The translations under genes were made by a program, and so were the position numbers. Below are positions 1-7,950 of a DNA stretch of 64,000 bases, in pieces. The stretch comes from Streptomyces guryensis (GTDB lineage: Bacteria; Actinomycetota; Actinomycetes; Streptomycetales; Streptomycetaceae): positions 9,386 to 73,385 of the forward strand of contig NZ_JAJSBI010000040.1 of assembly GCF_021261325.1 (NCBI RefSeq), written 5' to 3'. Below the pieces are notes generated by a model that saw nothing but the letters and a program-made list of their open reading frames with translations, ran no database searches and was not told the origin of the DNA. Each line of letters starts with the position of its first letter. Positions within the stretch are counted from its first letter, which is position 1.

Positions 1-156
1 CGTACCGGAGTCGAGGTGCTCATCTGCAAGCAGGCGTACCGGAGTCGAGGTGCTCATCTGCAAGCAGGCGTACCGGAGTCGAGGTGCTCATCTGCAAGCA
101 GGCGTACCGGAGTCGAGGTGCTCATCTGCAAGCAGGCGTACCGGAGTCGAGGTGCT
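1..156. repeat. 34-bp tandem repeat, 4.6 copies, running off the left edge
   Basis: Four identical 34-bp units (1-34, 35-68, 69-102, 103-136) are followed by the first 20 bases of a fifth (137-156), after which the sequence diverges. There are no spacers. Each complete junction carries an ATG on the minus strand that would read MSTSTPVR, so the array may duplicate the 5' end or leader of a minus-strand gene lying to the left. 34 is not a multiple of 3, so any reading frame changes with each copy. The left boundary is outside the window. Confidence 0.95.
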
Positions 157-177
157 CCCAGCCGCTCCGGACCGGCC

Positions 178-756
178 CTACGGCCGCTGCCGGGGCGGCC
201 CCCACCGTCCGTCGCCGTCCGGGCTCTCCTCCCCCAGCCGCAGTTCGAGCCGCCCGATGGCCGCCCGCACCCCGTCCCCATAGCTGTCGTCCGCCAGCGC
301 CCCGGCCGCGCGACGGGCCTGGCGCAGATGGGTGCGTGCGGCGCCGCTGCGGTCGAGCTTCACATAGTCGGCCGCCAGGTTCAGATGCAGCGAGGGGTAG
401 AGGGCACGCACGGCGAGCGTTCCCTCGTGTTCGGCGAGGCGGTCGTCCGTGAGTTCCTCGGCTGCGGTCAACGCCCGCAGGTCCCATGCCAGTTCGTCCG
501 CGGGGTCGTCCTGGGTGTCGGCCATGTAGTGGGCCAGGGTGCAGCGGTGCAGCGCGTCGCCGTCCTCGCCGATCTCCGCCCACAGCCGGAGGAAGCGGTG
601 CCGGGCCTCCTCGCGGTCGCCCGCGTGATGCAGCATGACGACCTGACCGATCCGCGTCATCACGGCGTCCTGTGCCGCCTGCTCCTGCCCGTTGGCCACG
701 GCGTCCTCCCGGCTGGTCGGCTGTTCCTGATCGACGCTAACCGCCGCCCGCGGCAA
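178..756 (-). CDS. Tetratricopeptide-repeat-like hypothetical protein
   Basis: An about 190-residue alpha-helical protein rich in Ala, Leu, Glu and Arg, with helix pairs such as LHRCTLAHYMADTQDDPADE and LYPSLHLNLAADYVKLDRSG that look like TPR units. It has no signal peptide or membrane segment and is presumably a cytoplasmic scaffold or unknown. It resembles a conserved Streptomyces TPR protein, but no specific role can be assigned. The start is uncertain: TTG at 756, GTG at 699 and ATG at 660 (MTRIGQVV) are all in frame, none with a strong ribosome site. The 34-bp array lies just downstream. Confidence 0.7.
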   Translation of the reverse strand: MPRAAVSVDQEQPTSREDAVANGQEQAAQDAVMTRIGQVVMLHHAGDREEARHRFLRLWAEIGEDGDALHRCTLAHYMADTQDDPADELAWDLRALTAAEELTDDRLAEHEGTLAVRALYPSLHLNLAADYVKLDRSGAARTHLRQARRAAGALADDSYGDGVRAAIGRLELRLGEESPDGDGRWGPPRQRP

Positions 757-808
757 TCCCTGGCAGGCGGCACCGGGCCGATTCGGTGGGGAACCGGCCC
801 GGCGGTGG

Positions 809-1492
809 TCAGCCCAGGTCCGGGACGGTCCAGTCGATCGGCTGGTGGCCCTGGAGGGCGACGGCCTGGTTGATCTGAGTGAAGGGGCGGGAGCCGAAGA
901 ACTTCTTCGCGGACAGCGGGGAGGGGTGGGCGCCCTTGACCACCACGTGCCGGGTCTCGTCGATCAGCGGGAGCTTCTTCTGCGCGTAGTTGCCCCACAG
1001 CACGAAGACCGCCGGGTCGGGGCGGTCGGCCACCGCGCGGATCACCGCGTCGGTGAACTTCTCCCAGCCGCGGCCCTTGTGCGAGTTGGCCTCGCCGCCG
1101 CGCACGGTGAGCACCGCGTTGAGCAGCAGCACACCCTGCCGGGCCCACGGCATCAGATAGCCGTTGTCCGGGACGGGCAGGCCGAGCTCCTCCTTCATCT
1201 CCTTGTAGATGTTGCGGAGCGACGGCGGGGTCCGGACGCCCGGACGGACCGAGAAGCACAGTCCGTGTCCCTGTCCCTCGCCGTGGTACGGGTCCTGGCC
1301 GAGGACGAGGACCTTCACCTGGTCGTAAGGGGTGGCGTCCAGCGCGGCGAAGACCTCCTCGCGCGGCGGGTACACCGGACCCTTCGCCCGCTCCGCCTCG
1401 ACGAACTCGGTGAGCTCCTTGAAGTAGGGCTGCTGCAGCTCGTCGCCCAGGACCCCGCGCCAGGACTCGGGCAGCATGGCGATGTCGGTCAC
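809..1492 (-). CDS. ung: Uracil-DNA glycosylase, family 1
   Basis: Removes uracil from DNA in base-excision repair, in the cytoplasm. The 227-residue length is normal for the family. The water-activating motif GQDPYHGEGQ lies at about residues 65-74 with the catalytic Asp at 67, and the substrate-binding HPSPLS loop is near residue 190. The GTG start at 1492 is chosen because an AAGGAAG ribosome site sits just upstream and the following residues match the family N-terminus (TDIAMLPESWRGVLGDEL); the longer reading frame upstream has unrelated sequence. It appears to be a single gene. Confidence 0.96.
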   Translation of the reverse strand: MTDIAMLPESWRGVLGDELQQPYFKELTEFVEAERAKGPVYPPREEVFAALDATPYDQVKVLVLGQDPYHGEGQGHGLCFSVRPGVRTPPSLRNIYKEMKEELGLPVPDNGYLMPWARQGVLLLNAVLTVRGGEANSHKGRGWEKFTDAVIRAVADRPDPAVFVLWGNYAQKKLPLIDETRHVVVKGAHPSPLSAKKFFGSRPFTQINQAVALQGHQPIDWTVPDLG

Positions 1493-1596
1493 GTCAACTT
1501 CCTTACGATGTGCGGTAGACCGGGTGCGGTCGCTTCCAGGTTCAGAACCTACAGGCGACCACTGACAAGGACCCCGCACCGCCCGAAGTGCACCGT

Positions 1597-3180
1597 CTAC
1601 CAGCTGGTCTTGCGGGACAGCTCCCCCATCAGCATGATCGTCGACGGGTCCAGGGCCTGCTCCGCGCCGGAGATGTCGTCGCTCGCCGCGACGTACTGCT
1701 TGCCCTGCCACAGCGGCAGCAGCCGTGCGTCGTTCACCAGGATCTGCTGGGCCTGCTCGAAGTCCGAGACCACGTTGGCGCGGTCGCTCTCGCTGCGGGA
1801 GCGGGGCAGCAGCTTCCCGGTGATCTCGGGCGCCGGATAGGGCGTGCCGAGCGCGTTCTGGTTGCCGACGAACGGCGCGATGAAGTTGTCGGGGTCCGGG
1901 AAGTCGGGGAACCAGCCGCGTCCGAACACCGGGTACTCGCCGTTCTGGTAGCCCTTCACGTAGGTCTTCCAGGGGCGGCTCTTCAGGGTGATCGTGAACA
2001 GGCCGGAGTCCTCCAGCTGCTGCTTGATCTCGGCGAACTCCAGCTTGGTGGAGGAGCCGTAGCGGTCGGTGGTGTACCAGAGGGTGAGCGGGACGCGCCG
2101 GGTGATGCCGGCGTCGGCGAGGATCTTGCGGGCCTTGGAGGTGCTGGGGTTGCCGAAGTCGTCGAAGAAGTCGGTGGTGTGCCCGGTCAGGCCCTTGGGG
2201 ACCATCGAGTACAGCGGTTCGACGGTGTCCTTGTAGACCTTGTGCGCGATCGCGCCGCGGTCGATGAGCTGGGCGATCGCCTTGCGGACGGGGAGCTTCG
2301 CGGCCCAGGGGTCCTTCGGGTTGAACACCAGGTAGTTGATCTCGATGCCGGAGCCCTCTATGAGCTGCAGGTTTCCGCTCGCGTCATGGCGCTGGAGGTC
2401 GACGATGTCGTTCGCGTTGAGGCCGCGGAAGGCGACGTCGACCTGCTTGTCCTTGAGCGCGGTGACCATGGTGGACGAGTCCTGGAAGTACCGGATGGTC
2501 ACCGCGTCGTTATTGCGCTGGGCATAGCCCTTGTAGTTGTCGTTCTTGACGAGTTCGGCCTTCTTGCCGTCCTCGTACGACTGGAGTGTGTACGGCCCGG
2601 AGCCGTCGATGCTGTCGCCCTTGCGCAGGGATCTCGCCGGGTACTCCGCGGGGTCGACGATCGACATGGCGGGCGTCGCGAGCACGAACGGGAAGGTGGC
2701 GTCGGGCTTGTTGAGGTGGAAGACGATCTCCCGGTCGCCGAGTGCCTGCACCCGGGCCAGGCTGCCGAGCAGGCCGGCGGGCCCGCCGTTGACGTTGATG
2801 TTGAGAATCCGGTCGATGGAGTACTTGACGGCCTTGGCGTCGAGCGGGTGCCCGTCCGAGAACTTCAGGCCCTCGCGCAGCTCACATGTGTACGTCGTGT
2901 TCGAGCCGTCGGAGAAGCGGCAGCTGTCCGCCGCGTCCGGCTGCGGTGTGGTCGCTCCGGAGGGGTAGCTGAGCAGCGTCTGGTAAATGTTGCGGAACAG
3001 TTCCCAGGACTGGTCCCAGGAGGCGGCGGGATCCAGTGTGCTGGGCGCGCTGGTCGTGCCGACGACGATGGGTCCCTTGCTGTCGGAGGAGTCCGACGAG
3101 AGGACTCCGCATCCCGTCACCAGCGACGATATGGACGCGATGGCCGCCGCCTGCCGCAGGCCTCGGTTCCGGTTGAACAC
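1597..3180 (-). CDS. ABC transporter solute-binding lipoprotein, family 5 (peptide/nickel type)
   Basis: A 527-residue extracytoplasmic binding protein of the SBP_bac_5 (DppA/OppA) type, expected to deliver oligopeptides or a similar solute to an ABC importer. The N-terminus has a short charged region, a hydrophobic stretch and a lipobox ending VTGC, so it should be lipidated and anchored outside the membrane. Family features include GTTSAPSTLDPAASWD and YPSGATTPQPDAADS near the start and the domain around LREGLKFSDGHPLDAKAVKY. GTG at 3180 is preferred over longer starts because GAGGAG lies 8 bases upstream. No permease or ATPase gene is adjacent, so it is an orphan binding protein. Confidence 0.9.
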   Translation of the reverse strand: MFNRNRGLRQAAAIASISSLVTGCGVLSSDSSDSKGPIVVGTTSAPSTLDPAASWDQSWELFRNIYQTLLSYPSGATTPQPDAADSCRFSDGSNTTYTCELREGLKFSDGHPLDAKAVKYSIDRILNINVNGGPAGLLGSLARVQALGDREIVFHLNKPDATFPFVLATPAMSIVDPAEYPARSLRKGDSIDGSGPYTLQSYEDGKKAELVKNDNYKGYAQRNNDAVTIRYFQDSSTMVTALKDKQVDVAFRGLNANDIVDLQRHDASGNLQLIEGSGIEINYLVFNPKDPWAAKLPVRKAIAQLIDRGAIAHKVYKDTVEPLYSMVPKGLTGHTTDFFDDFGNPSTSKARKILADAGITRRVPLTLWYTTDRYGSSTKLEFAEIKQQLEDSGLFTITLKSRPWKTYVKGYQNGEYPVFGRGWFPDFPDPDNFIAPFVGNQNALGTPYPAPEITGKLLPRSRSESDRANVVSDFEQAQQILVNDARLLPLWQGKQYVAASDDISGAEQALDPSTIMLMGELSRKTSW

Positions 3181-3325
3181 GCGCTCGCTCCTCGATCTGC
3201 CGTACCAAGGGTCGGCAGACCATACCGCAGTGGAACGAGGGTTGAACCCGGTCGTCACAAGGGCCTTGATCAGCAAGTTCATGACGACGTTGTCATTCCC
3301 CTGTGTCCTTCCTTCACGACGACGA

Positions 3326-3356
3326 GGGCGCCGTTTCCGTCAAGGAAACGGCGCCC
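3326..3356 (-). terminator. Strong hairpin terminator after the SDR pair
   Basis: A perfect 13-bp stem (GGGCGCCGTTTCC / GGAAACGGCGCCC) encloses a 5-base loop, downstream of the stop codon at 3393. It separates the dehydrogenase operon from the binding-protein gene. There is no long T-tract, as is usual in Streptomyces. Confidence 0.85.
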
Positions 3357-3392
3357 TTGTGCACCCGATCGTTACGGTCGCAATCGCTTGCG

Positions 3393-4154
3393 TCAGGCGA
3401 CGCCGGCGTTGAGGAAGATGCCGCCGTCGACGACGAGTGTCTGGCCGGTGACCCAGGCGGACTGCTCGGAGGTGAGGAACGCGGCGGCGCCGCCGATGTC
3501 GGACGGCACGCCGAGCCGGGCCAGCGGGTAGGCGGCGGCCGCCTCCGCCTCCCGGCCCTCGTACAGTGCCTGGGCGAACTTGGTCTTCACGACGGCCGGG
3601 GCGATCGCGTTGACCCGTACCTTGGGCGCGAACTCGTGCGCCAGCTGCGCGGTCAGGTTGATCAGGGCGGCCTTGCTGACGCCGTACGCGGCGATGAAGG
3701 GCGAGGGCGCGAGGCCGGCCACGGAGGCGATGTTGACGATCGCGCCGCCGTTGTCCTTCTGCCAGGCGTGCCAGGTCTTCTGCGCGAAGCCGAGCGCGGA
3801 GATCACGTTGGTCTCGAAGACCTTGCGGGCCACGTTCAGGTCGAGGTCGGCGATCGGGCCGAACACCGGGTTGGTACCGGCGTTGTTGACCAGGTAGTCG
3901 ACGCGGCCGAATGCCTCCATGGTGCGCTCGACGGCCTCGGCCTGGTGCTCCAGGTCGTGCGCCTTGCCGGCGATGCCGATGACGCGCTCGGCGCCGAGCT
4001 TGTCGACGGCCTCCTTGAGGGCGTCCTCGTTGCGTCCGGTGATGGTGACGCGGTCGCCGCGGGCGACCAGCGCCTCGGCGACGCCGTAGCCGATGCCTCG
4101 GCTGGCGCCCGTGACGAGGGCGACCTTGCCGGAGAGTGCGGGCAGTTCAGTCAT
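3393..4154 (-). CDS. SDR-family oxidoreductase (FabG-like)
   Basis: A 253-residue classical short-chain dehydrogenase/reductase, cytoplasmic. Visible features are the NAD(P)-binding TGASRGIG motif near residues 15-22, NNAGT near 90, the catalytic Ser in IVNIASVAG, and Tyr-x-x-x-Lys in AAYGVSKAAL. Family members reduce or oxidise 3-oxoacyl or similar hydroxy/keto substrates; the substrate here is unknown. It follows a second SDR gene with a 13-base gap and its own GGAGAT ribosome site, so the two are probably co-transcribed and may act in fatty acyl or secondary metabolism. Confidence 0.9.
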   Translation of the reverse strand: MTELPALSGKVALVTGASRGIGYGVAEALVARGDRVTITGRNEDALKEAVDKLGAERVIGIAGKAHDLEHQAEAVERTMEAFGRVDYLVNNAGTNPVFGPIADLDLNVARKVFETNVISALGFAQKTWHAWQKDNGGAIVNIASVAGLAPSPFIAAYGVSKAALINLTAQLAHEFAPKVRVNAIAPAVVKTKFAQALYEGREAEAAAAYPLARLGVPSDIGGAAAFLTSEQSAWVTGQTLVVDGGIFLNAGVA

Positions 4155-4167
4155 GGTCCGTGATCTC

Positions 4168-4929
4168 CTAGTCGAGCGGTCCGCCGGCGACGTAAAGGAC
4201 CTGGCCGGAGACGAACCCGGCCGCCTCGCCCGTGAAGAAGGCGATCGCGTTGGCGATGTCGTCCGGCTCGCCGACCCGGGCCACGGGGATCTGGGTGGCG
4301 GCCGCGGCCTTGAAGTCCTCGAAGCCCATGCCCACGCGCGCGGCGGTGGCGGCGGTCATGTCGGTGGCGATGAAGCCGGGGGCGACGGCGTTGGCGGTGA
4401 CGCCGAACTTGCCGAGCTCGATGGCGAGGGTCTTGGTGAAGCCCTGCAGACCGGCCTTGGCGGCCGAGTAGTTGACCTGCCCGCGGTTGCCGAGCGCGGA
4501 GGACGAGGACAGGTTGACGATCCGGCCGAAGCCCGCGTCGACCATGTGCTTCTGCACGGCCTTCGACATCAGGAAGGCACCGCGCAGATGGACGTTCATG
4601 ACGGTGTCCCAGTCGGCGACGCTCATCTTGAACAGCAGGTTGTCGCGCAGCACGCCCGCGTTGTTGACGAGGATCGTCGGCGCGCCCAGCTCCGCTGCGA
4701 CGCGTGCGATCGCGGCCTCGACCTGCGCCTGGTCGGAGACGTCCGCGCCGACCGCGAGGGCCCTGCCGCCCGCCGCGGTGATCTTTTCCACGGTGTCCTT
4801 GCAGGCGGCCTCGTCGAGGTCGATCACGGCGACCGCGCGGCCTTCGGCGGCCAGTCGTACGGCGGTGGCGGCGCCGATGCCCCGCGCCCCGCCCGTGACC
4901 ACGGCGACCCGCTGCTCAGTGGTGGACAT
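4168..4929 (-). CDS. 3-oxoacyl-ACP reductase-like SDR (FabG family)
   Basis: A 253-residue classical SDR: TGGARGIG cofactor motif near residues 12-19, NNAGV, catalytic Ser in IVNLSSSSALG, and the Tyr/Lys pair in VNYSAAKAG. It is closer to housekeeping FabG than its neighbour. It is first in a two-gene operon with the SDR at 3393-4154. A ribosome site (GAGAACGAGC) precedes the ATG. The upstream TGAGCG/CGCTTA element suggests control by a TetR-type regulator of acyl metabolism. Whether it serves fatty acid synthesis or beta-oxidation cannot be told from sequence. Confidence 0.9.
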   Translation of the reverse strand: MSTTEQRVAVVTGGARGIGAATAVRLAAEGRAVAVIDLDEAACKDTVEKITAAGGRALAVGADVSDQAQVEAAIARVAAELGAPTILVNNAGVLRDNLLFKMSVADWDTVMNVHLRGAFLMSKAVQKHMVDAGFGRIVNLSSSSALGNRGQVNYSAAKAGLQGFTKTLAIELGKFGVTANAVAPGFIATDMTAATAARVGMGFEDFKAAAATQIPVARVGEPDDIANAIAFFTGEAAGFVSGQVLYVAGGPLD

Positions 4930-4970
4930 TGCTCGTTCTCCTCGCCCTTGAGAAACTACGCCCGCTTAGG

Positions 4971-4984
4971 TGAGCGACCGCTTA
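4971..4984. promoter_or_regulatory. Inverted-repeat operator upstream of the SDR operon
   Basis: TGAGCGACCGCTTA is a near-palindrome of 6-base half sites (TGAGCG / CGCTTA), with a second CGCTTAG copy at 4963-4969. AAGCG/CGCTT half sites are typical of actinobacterial TetR regulators of acyl-CoA metabolism (family knowledge). No such regulator gene is adjacent. Confidence 0.5.
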
Positions 4985-5056
4985 GTACCTTCGGCAGACG
5001 TGACGCTAGAAGGCCTGGCACTCGGTGTCAACGGCACGCGGCGCGGGTGTGATCCA

Positions 5057-5506
5057 TTACCTCACCAGCAGGTCGAGCAGGCGCTCCGTCTCGGCCGCCG
5101 GATCGGCGGTGAGCCCAGTGTGCACCGGCCCGGGCTGGACGACCGTGGAACGCGGCGCAATCAGCCACCGGAAGCGCCGTCCGGCGTCGTCGCCCGTCGC
5201 CTGCCCGGCCGCGTCCCCGCCGCCGCACACGCTCTCGACGGCCCCGAGGGCGGCCCGGATCCCGGCCACGTCCGCCGCCGGGTCGAGGGCCAGCAGCCGC
5301 GCCTCGTCGAGGTGGGTGCGGGCTCCGACGTAGGCCTTGGCGCGGCAGTACACGAGCACGCCGGCGTTGATGCACTCACCGCGCTCCACGCGCGGTACGA
5401 CGCGCAGCAGGGCGTACTCGAAGACGTCCCGCCCGCCGCCCTGCCCGCCGCGGATGATGTGCCGCTCGACCACCGAGCCGGCCATGTGGATGTGGCGCTC
5501 GCTCAC
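5057..5506 (-). CDS. DUF3037 family protein
   Basis: A 149-residue protein beginning SERHIHMAG and matching DUF3037: the YALLRVVPRVERGECINAGV segment near residues 30-50 is the hallmark, followed by YCRAKAYVGAR and a C-terminal LTADPAAETERLLDLLVR. Its molecular function is not known to me. It starts at GTG 5506, overlapping the stop of the upstream HipA-like kinase by four bases (GTGA), so the two are translationally coupled and probably act together. No signal peptide or membrane segment is seen. Confidence 0.88.
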   Translation of the reverse strand: MSERHIHMAGSVVERHIIRGGQGGGRDVFEYALLRVVPRVERGECINAGVLVYCRAKAYVGARTHLDEARLLALDPAADVAGIRAALGAVESVCGGGDAAGQATGDDAGRRFRWLIAPRSTVVQPGPVHTGLTADPAAETERLLDLLVR

Positions 5507-6267
5507 TTGCCCTCCTCGATTCCGGTGACGCGCTCGTGGACGACGGCCGCCCGGGCCAGCAGCGGCCGCGCGTAGGCCCGCCGGAGGTCGTCCGGCGTGT
5601 CGAAGCCGGGTTCGTCGGCCAGCCAGGCGTCCGGGATCTCGGCGGTGACCTCGGCCAGGAGCTCCTCGGTGACGCGGGGCGCCAACTCGGCGGCGGCGCC
5701 CGCGAGATCGGGGGTGAAGCGGGCGAGGGCGTGGTCCGAGGCGTCGTAGGAACGGCCCGCCGAGGCTTCGGCGCCGGGCCAGTTGTGGTGCCAGATCATG
5801 GTGGCGCCGTGGTCGATGAGCCACAGGTCGCCGTGCCACATCAGCAGGTTGGGGTTGCGCCAGGAGCGGTCGACGTTGTTCACCAGGGCGTCGAACCACA
5901 CGATCCGGCCGGCCTCCTCGGGGCCCACCGTGAAGGCGAGCGGGTCGAAGCCGAGGGCACCGGAGAGGAAGTCCATCCCGAGGTTGGTGCCGCCGCTGGA
6001 CCGCAGCAGGTCCTGCACCTGCTGCTCGGGCTCGCCGAGACCCAGCACCGGGTCGAGGGCGACCGTCACGAGCCGCGGCACCCGCAGGCCGAGCCGGCGG
6101 GCGAGTTCGCCGCAGACGACCTCGGCGACCAGTGTCTTGCGGCCCTGTCCGGCGCCGGTGAACTTCAGGACGTACGTCCCGAAGTCGTCGGCCTCGGCGA
6201 GTCCCGGCAGCGATCCACCCTCCCGCAAGGGTGTGATATAGCGGGTCGCGGCAACCTTCTTCAGCAC
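5503..6267 (-). CDS. HipA-like kinase family protein
   Basis: An about 254-residue protein with the compact HipA-like kinase fold: N-terminal KKVAATRYITPLREGGSLPG (phosphate-loop-like region), YVLKFTGAGQGRKTLVAEV (ATP-binding Lys), and the catalytic region GRIVWFDALVNNVDRSWRNPN...LWLIDHGATMIWHH, with the HipA-type NNxDR and (I)DHG motifs. It lacks the large N-terminal subdomain of E. coli HipA, as is normal for this actinobacterial family. GTG 6267 (VLKKVAATRY) is preferred to TTG 6279. It is coupled to the DUF3037 gene. Role inferred: a Ser/Thr kinase acting on an unknown partner; no HipB-type antitoxin is adjacent. Confidence 0.85.
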   Translation of the reverse strand: MLKKVAATRYITPLREGGSLPGLAEADDFGTYVLKFTGAGQGRKTLVAEVVCGELARRLGLRVPRLVTVALDPVLGLGEPEQQVQDLLRSSGGTNLGMDFLSGALGFDPLAFTVGPEEAGRIVWFDALVNNVDRSWRNPNLLMWHGDLWLIDHGATMIWHHNWPGAEASAGRSYDASDHALARFTPDLAGAAAELAPRVTEELLAEVTAEIPDAWLADEPGFDTPDDLRRAYARPLLARAAVVHERVTGIEEGK

Positions 6268-6343
6268 TTTCCCAGGCAACCCATCTATTCAGCCTTGCAA
6301 TCCATGGTCGGCTTTGGAGGGCTGCAGTAGCGGGAATCGCCCG

Positions 6344-7182
6344 TCAACGGGCCTGGGGAGAATCTGGGGAGTTTCGACCGGCATGCCGGTCTCCCCGCCC
6401 CCCAAGCAGTCCATCGATGGCGGTGCGCCCCTTGCTTCCGGCCTCCGGCATGAAGTGAGCATAGTAACCGAGGGTGATCGCGGGCGAGGAGTGCACGAGC
6501 CACCGCGCCAAGGTCACGACAGACTCTCCGGCCTCCAGCGTGATCGAGGCATAGGTGTGCCGCAGCACGTGGATGCCGTCCTTCGGGGCCGCCGCCCACT
6601 GCCAGGCTTCGCTCCCTCGGCTCGCGGCGGGATGAGTCCAGGCTCGGCCGGCGTGGGCTTCCAGGTATAGGTGTTCCACGTATTCACCGCGACGGGGTTG
6701 CCCAGTCGTGTCATGAGCAGCAGGGAGAACTTCTGTCCCTGCCCCGCCGGCTTCCCCCACGGAAGCTCCACCTCCACCCGTGGGAACGATTCGACATGGC
6801 GCTTCAGCTCCTCGGCCACCGAAGGGGGCATGTCGACGGTACGAGTCTTCTTCCCCTTCGGCAGGGCGAAGTACAGCCTCCCCTTGATCGCCTGGCCTTG
6901 CCGCCGGACATGAAGCACGCCTCTCGCGTAGTCGATGTCCTCCGGGCTCAGACCGAACACCTCGCGCTGCCGGAGTCCGCACCCCAGGCCGAGGACGACG
7001 GTTATCCGGTTGCGCGGGTTGATGACGTCGCGCACTTGCAGCGCCGTCTCCAACGGCCAAGCCTCGCGGCGCTCCTGTGGCGCCTTGGGCCACCGGACGG
7101 ACTTCGCGCGCATGGGGTTCCCGGCAAGCCGCCTGTCATCGACGGCCGCGGCCAGAATGGAGGAGAGCCGTACACCGGGCAC
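6344..7182 (-). pseudogene. Tyrosine site-specific integrase, frameshifted and N-terminally truncated
   Basis: The catalytic domain of a phage/ICE-type tyrosine recombinase. The first half (GLGCGLRQREVFGLSPEDID, with the first catalytic Arg) reads in one frame; the second half (GIHVLRHTYASITLEAGES...SPAITLGYYAHF, with HxxR, the second His and the Tyr) reads in another. The shift lies near 6605-6612, where one base appears to be missing between EGAK and WQW. The N-terminal arm-binding and most of the core-binding domain are absent; homology fades near VRLSSILAAAVDDRRLAGNP, where the oppositely oriented endonuclease gene begins. It is a likely relic of the element that delivered the accessory region. 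Confidence 0.85.
6353..6372 (+). repeat. Left copy of 20-bp direct repeat (candidate island border)
   Basis: CTGGGGAGAATCTGGGGAGT, overlapping the last codons of the integrase remnant. An identical copy in the same orientation occurs at 18367-18386. It may be an attachment-site core, or a conserved integrase 3' end duplicated elsewhere. Confidence 0.7.
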
Positions 7183-7191
7183 CTGCGCGGC

Positions 7192-7722
7192 GTGCTTTAC
7201 GACTCGCGCCGCATGCGCGGCACCCGAGCCGACGACTACCTGTGCCGCCTGTGCGCCGAGACCCGAGCGGCGGCGTGGGATCACTGCCACGACCACGGCT
7301 ATCTACGCGGGCCTTTGTGCGGCAGCTGCAACACCTTCGAGGGCAAGAGCACCCCGCGCAACCTCCTCGAGGAGAAGGAGGGCGCCGCCCTGCATCTCCT
7401 CGAATGCCGCGGCTGCCCGGAAGGGCGGACCCTGCCCGGCCGGTACCACGTCGGCCTCGTCCAAAAGCATCTGGAGGCGACCGAGCGCCACCGCAGCCGC
7501 CCATGCCGGCGCCAGCCGTGCGCCCGGCACATGGAACTCGCCCACGGGGCACACCGCTTCGAGCCGGAATGCCGGCCGCACAGCACCACATGGACGAAGG
7601 ACGTCACGGTGCCCGACGCCCTGGCCCTCGTACGGGACTTCGTCGACCAAGCGCTCGCCGCACAACCAGGCACCGTAACCGTGCCAGCACAAGCGGCGTT
7701 GGGCACACAGACGCGTGCATGA
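7192..7722 (+). CDS. Endonuclease VII-like (HNH/ββα-metal) domain protein
   Basis: A 176-residue protein whose N-terminal half matches the recombination endonuclease VII fold: CRLC followed by WDHCHDHGYLRGPLCGSCNT, giving the zinc-binding CxxC...CxxC pairs and the catalytic DHCH. A second Cys/His-rich segment (CRGC...CRRQPCARHMELAHG...FEPECRPH) may bind another metal. Such proteins are common in actinophages and integrative elements, where they resolve branched DNA. The start could be GTG 7192 or ATG 7213 (MRGTRADDYLC). The 5' end abuts the truncated integrase on the other strand, consistent with an element relic. Confidence 0.72.
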   Translation: MLYDSRRMRGTRADDYLCRLCAETRAAAWDHCHDHGYLRGPLCGSCNTFEGKSTPRNLLEEKEGAALHLLECRGCPEGRTLPGRYHVGLVQKHLEATERHRSRPCRRQPCARHMELAHGAHRFEPECRPHSTTWTKDVTVPDALALVRDFVDQALAAQPGTVTVPAQAALGTQTRA

Positions 7723-7746
7723 ACATCCGCCCCCGCGGATACGCGT

Positions 7747-7788
7747 GTGAGGCCCCAACCGGCGCAGCAGCGCGGTGCGGGGCCTCAC
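7747..7788 (+). terminator. Hairpin terminator after the endonuclease gene
   Basis: A perfect 10-bp stem GTGAGGCCCC / GGGGCCTCAC with a 22-base loop, 24 bases after the endonuclease stop codon. Confidence 0.65.
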
Positions 7789-7908
7789 GGGCTCCGCTAC
7801 TACGTTGCCGCCCGAAAGCGGGAGATCCTGGTCGAGTCCGGCAAGGCCCCGCTGGAGGCCTTCGTCCCGCAGACCCACCAGCCCGCGCACGAGGCGGAGG
7901 TCGACGAC
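7789..7908 (+). mobile_element. IS21-family transposase (IstA) fragment
   Basis: About 40 residues (YYVAARKREILVESGKAP...FVPQTHQPAHEAEVD) match the segment of IstA-type transposases just before the first catalytic Asp region. Nothing of the rest of the transposase, of IstB, or of terminal repeats is visible. The fragment is cut off by unrelated sequence before the convergent amidohydrolase gene. Confidence 0.6.
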
Positions 7909-7950
7909 AGAACAACCGGAGCGCGCCCGGCAGTCGGCTCCGGGGGACGG

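Noticed and set aside
1..156. CRISPR-like array
   Set aside because: The units are directly adjacent without spacers and have no conserved palindromic repeat.
16..873. 285-residue plus-strand reading frame across the repeat and the TPR gene
   Set aside because: It reads antisense to the TPR gene and through the repeat, with low-complexity translation; no protein family.
6268..6343. tRNA gene serving as integration site next to the integrase remnant
   Set aside because: No cloverleaf, TTCGA-type T-loop or CCA-end is visible near 6268-6343.
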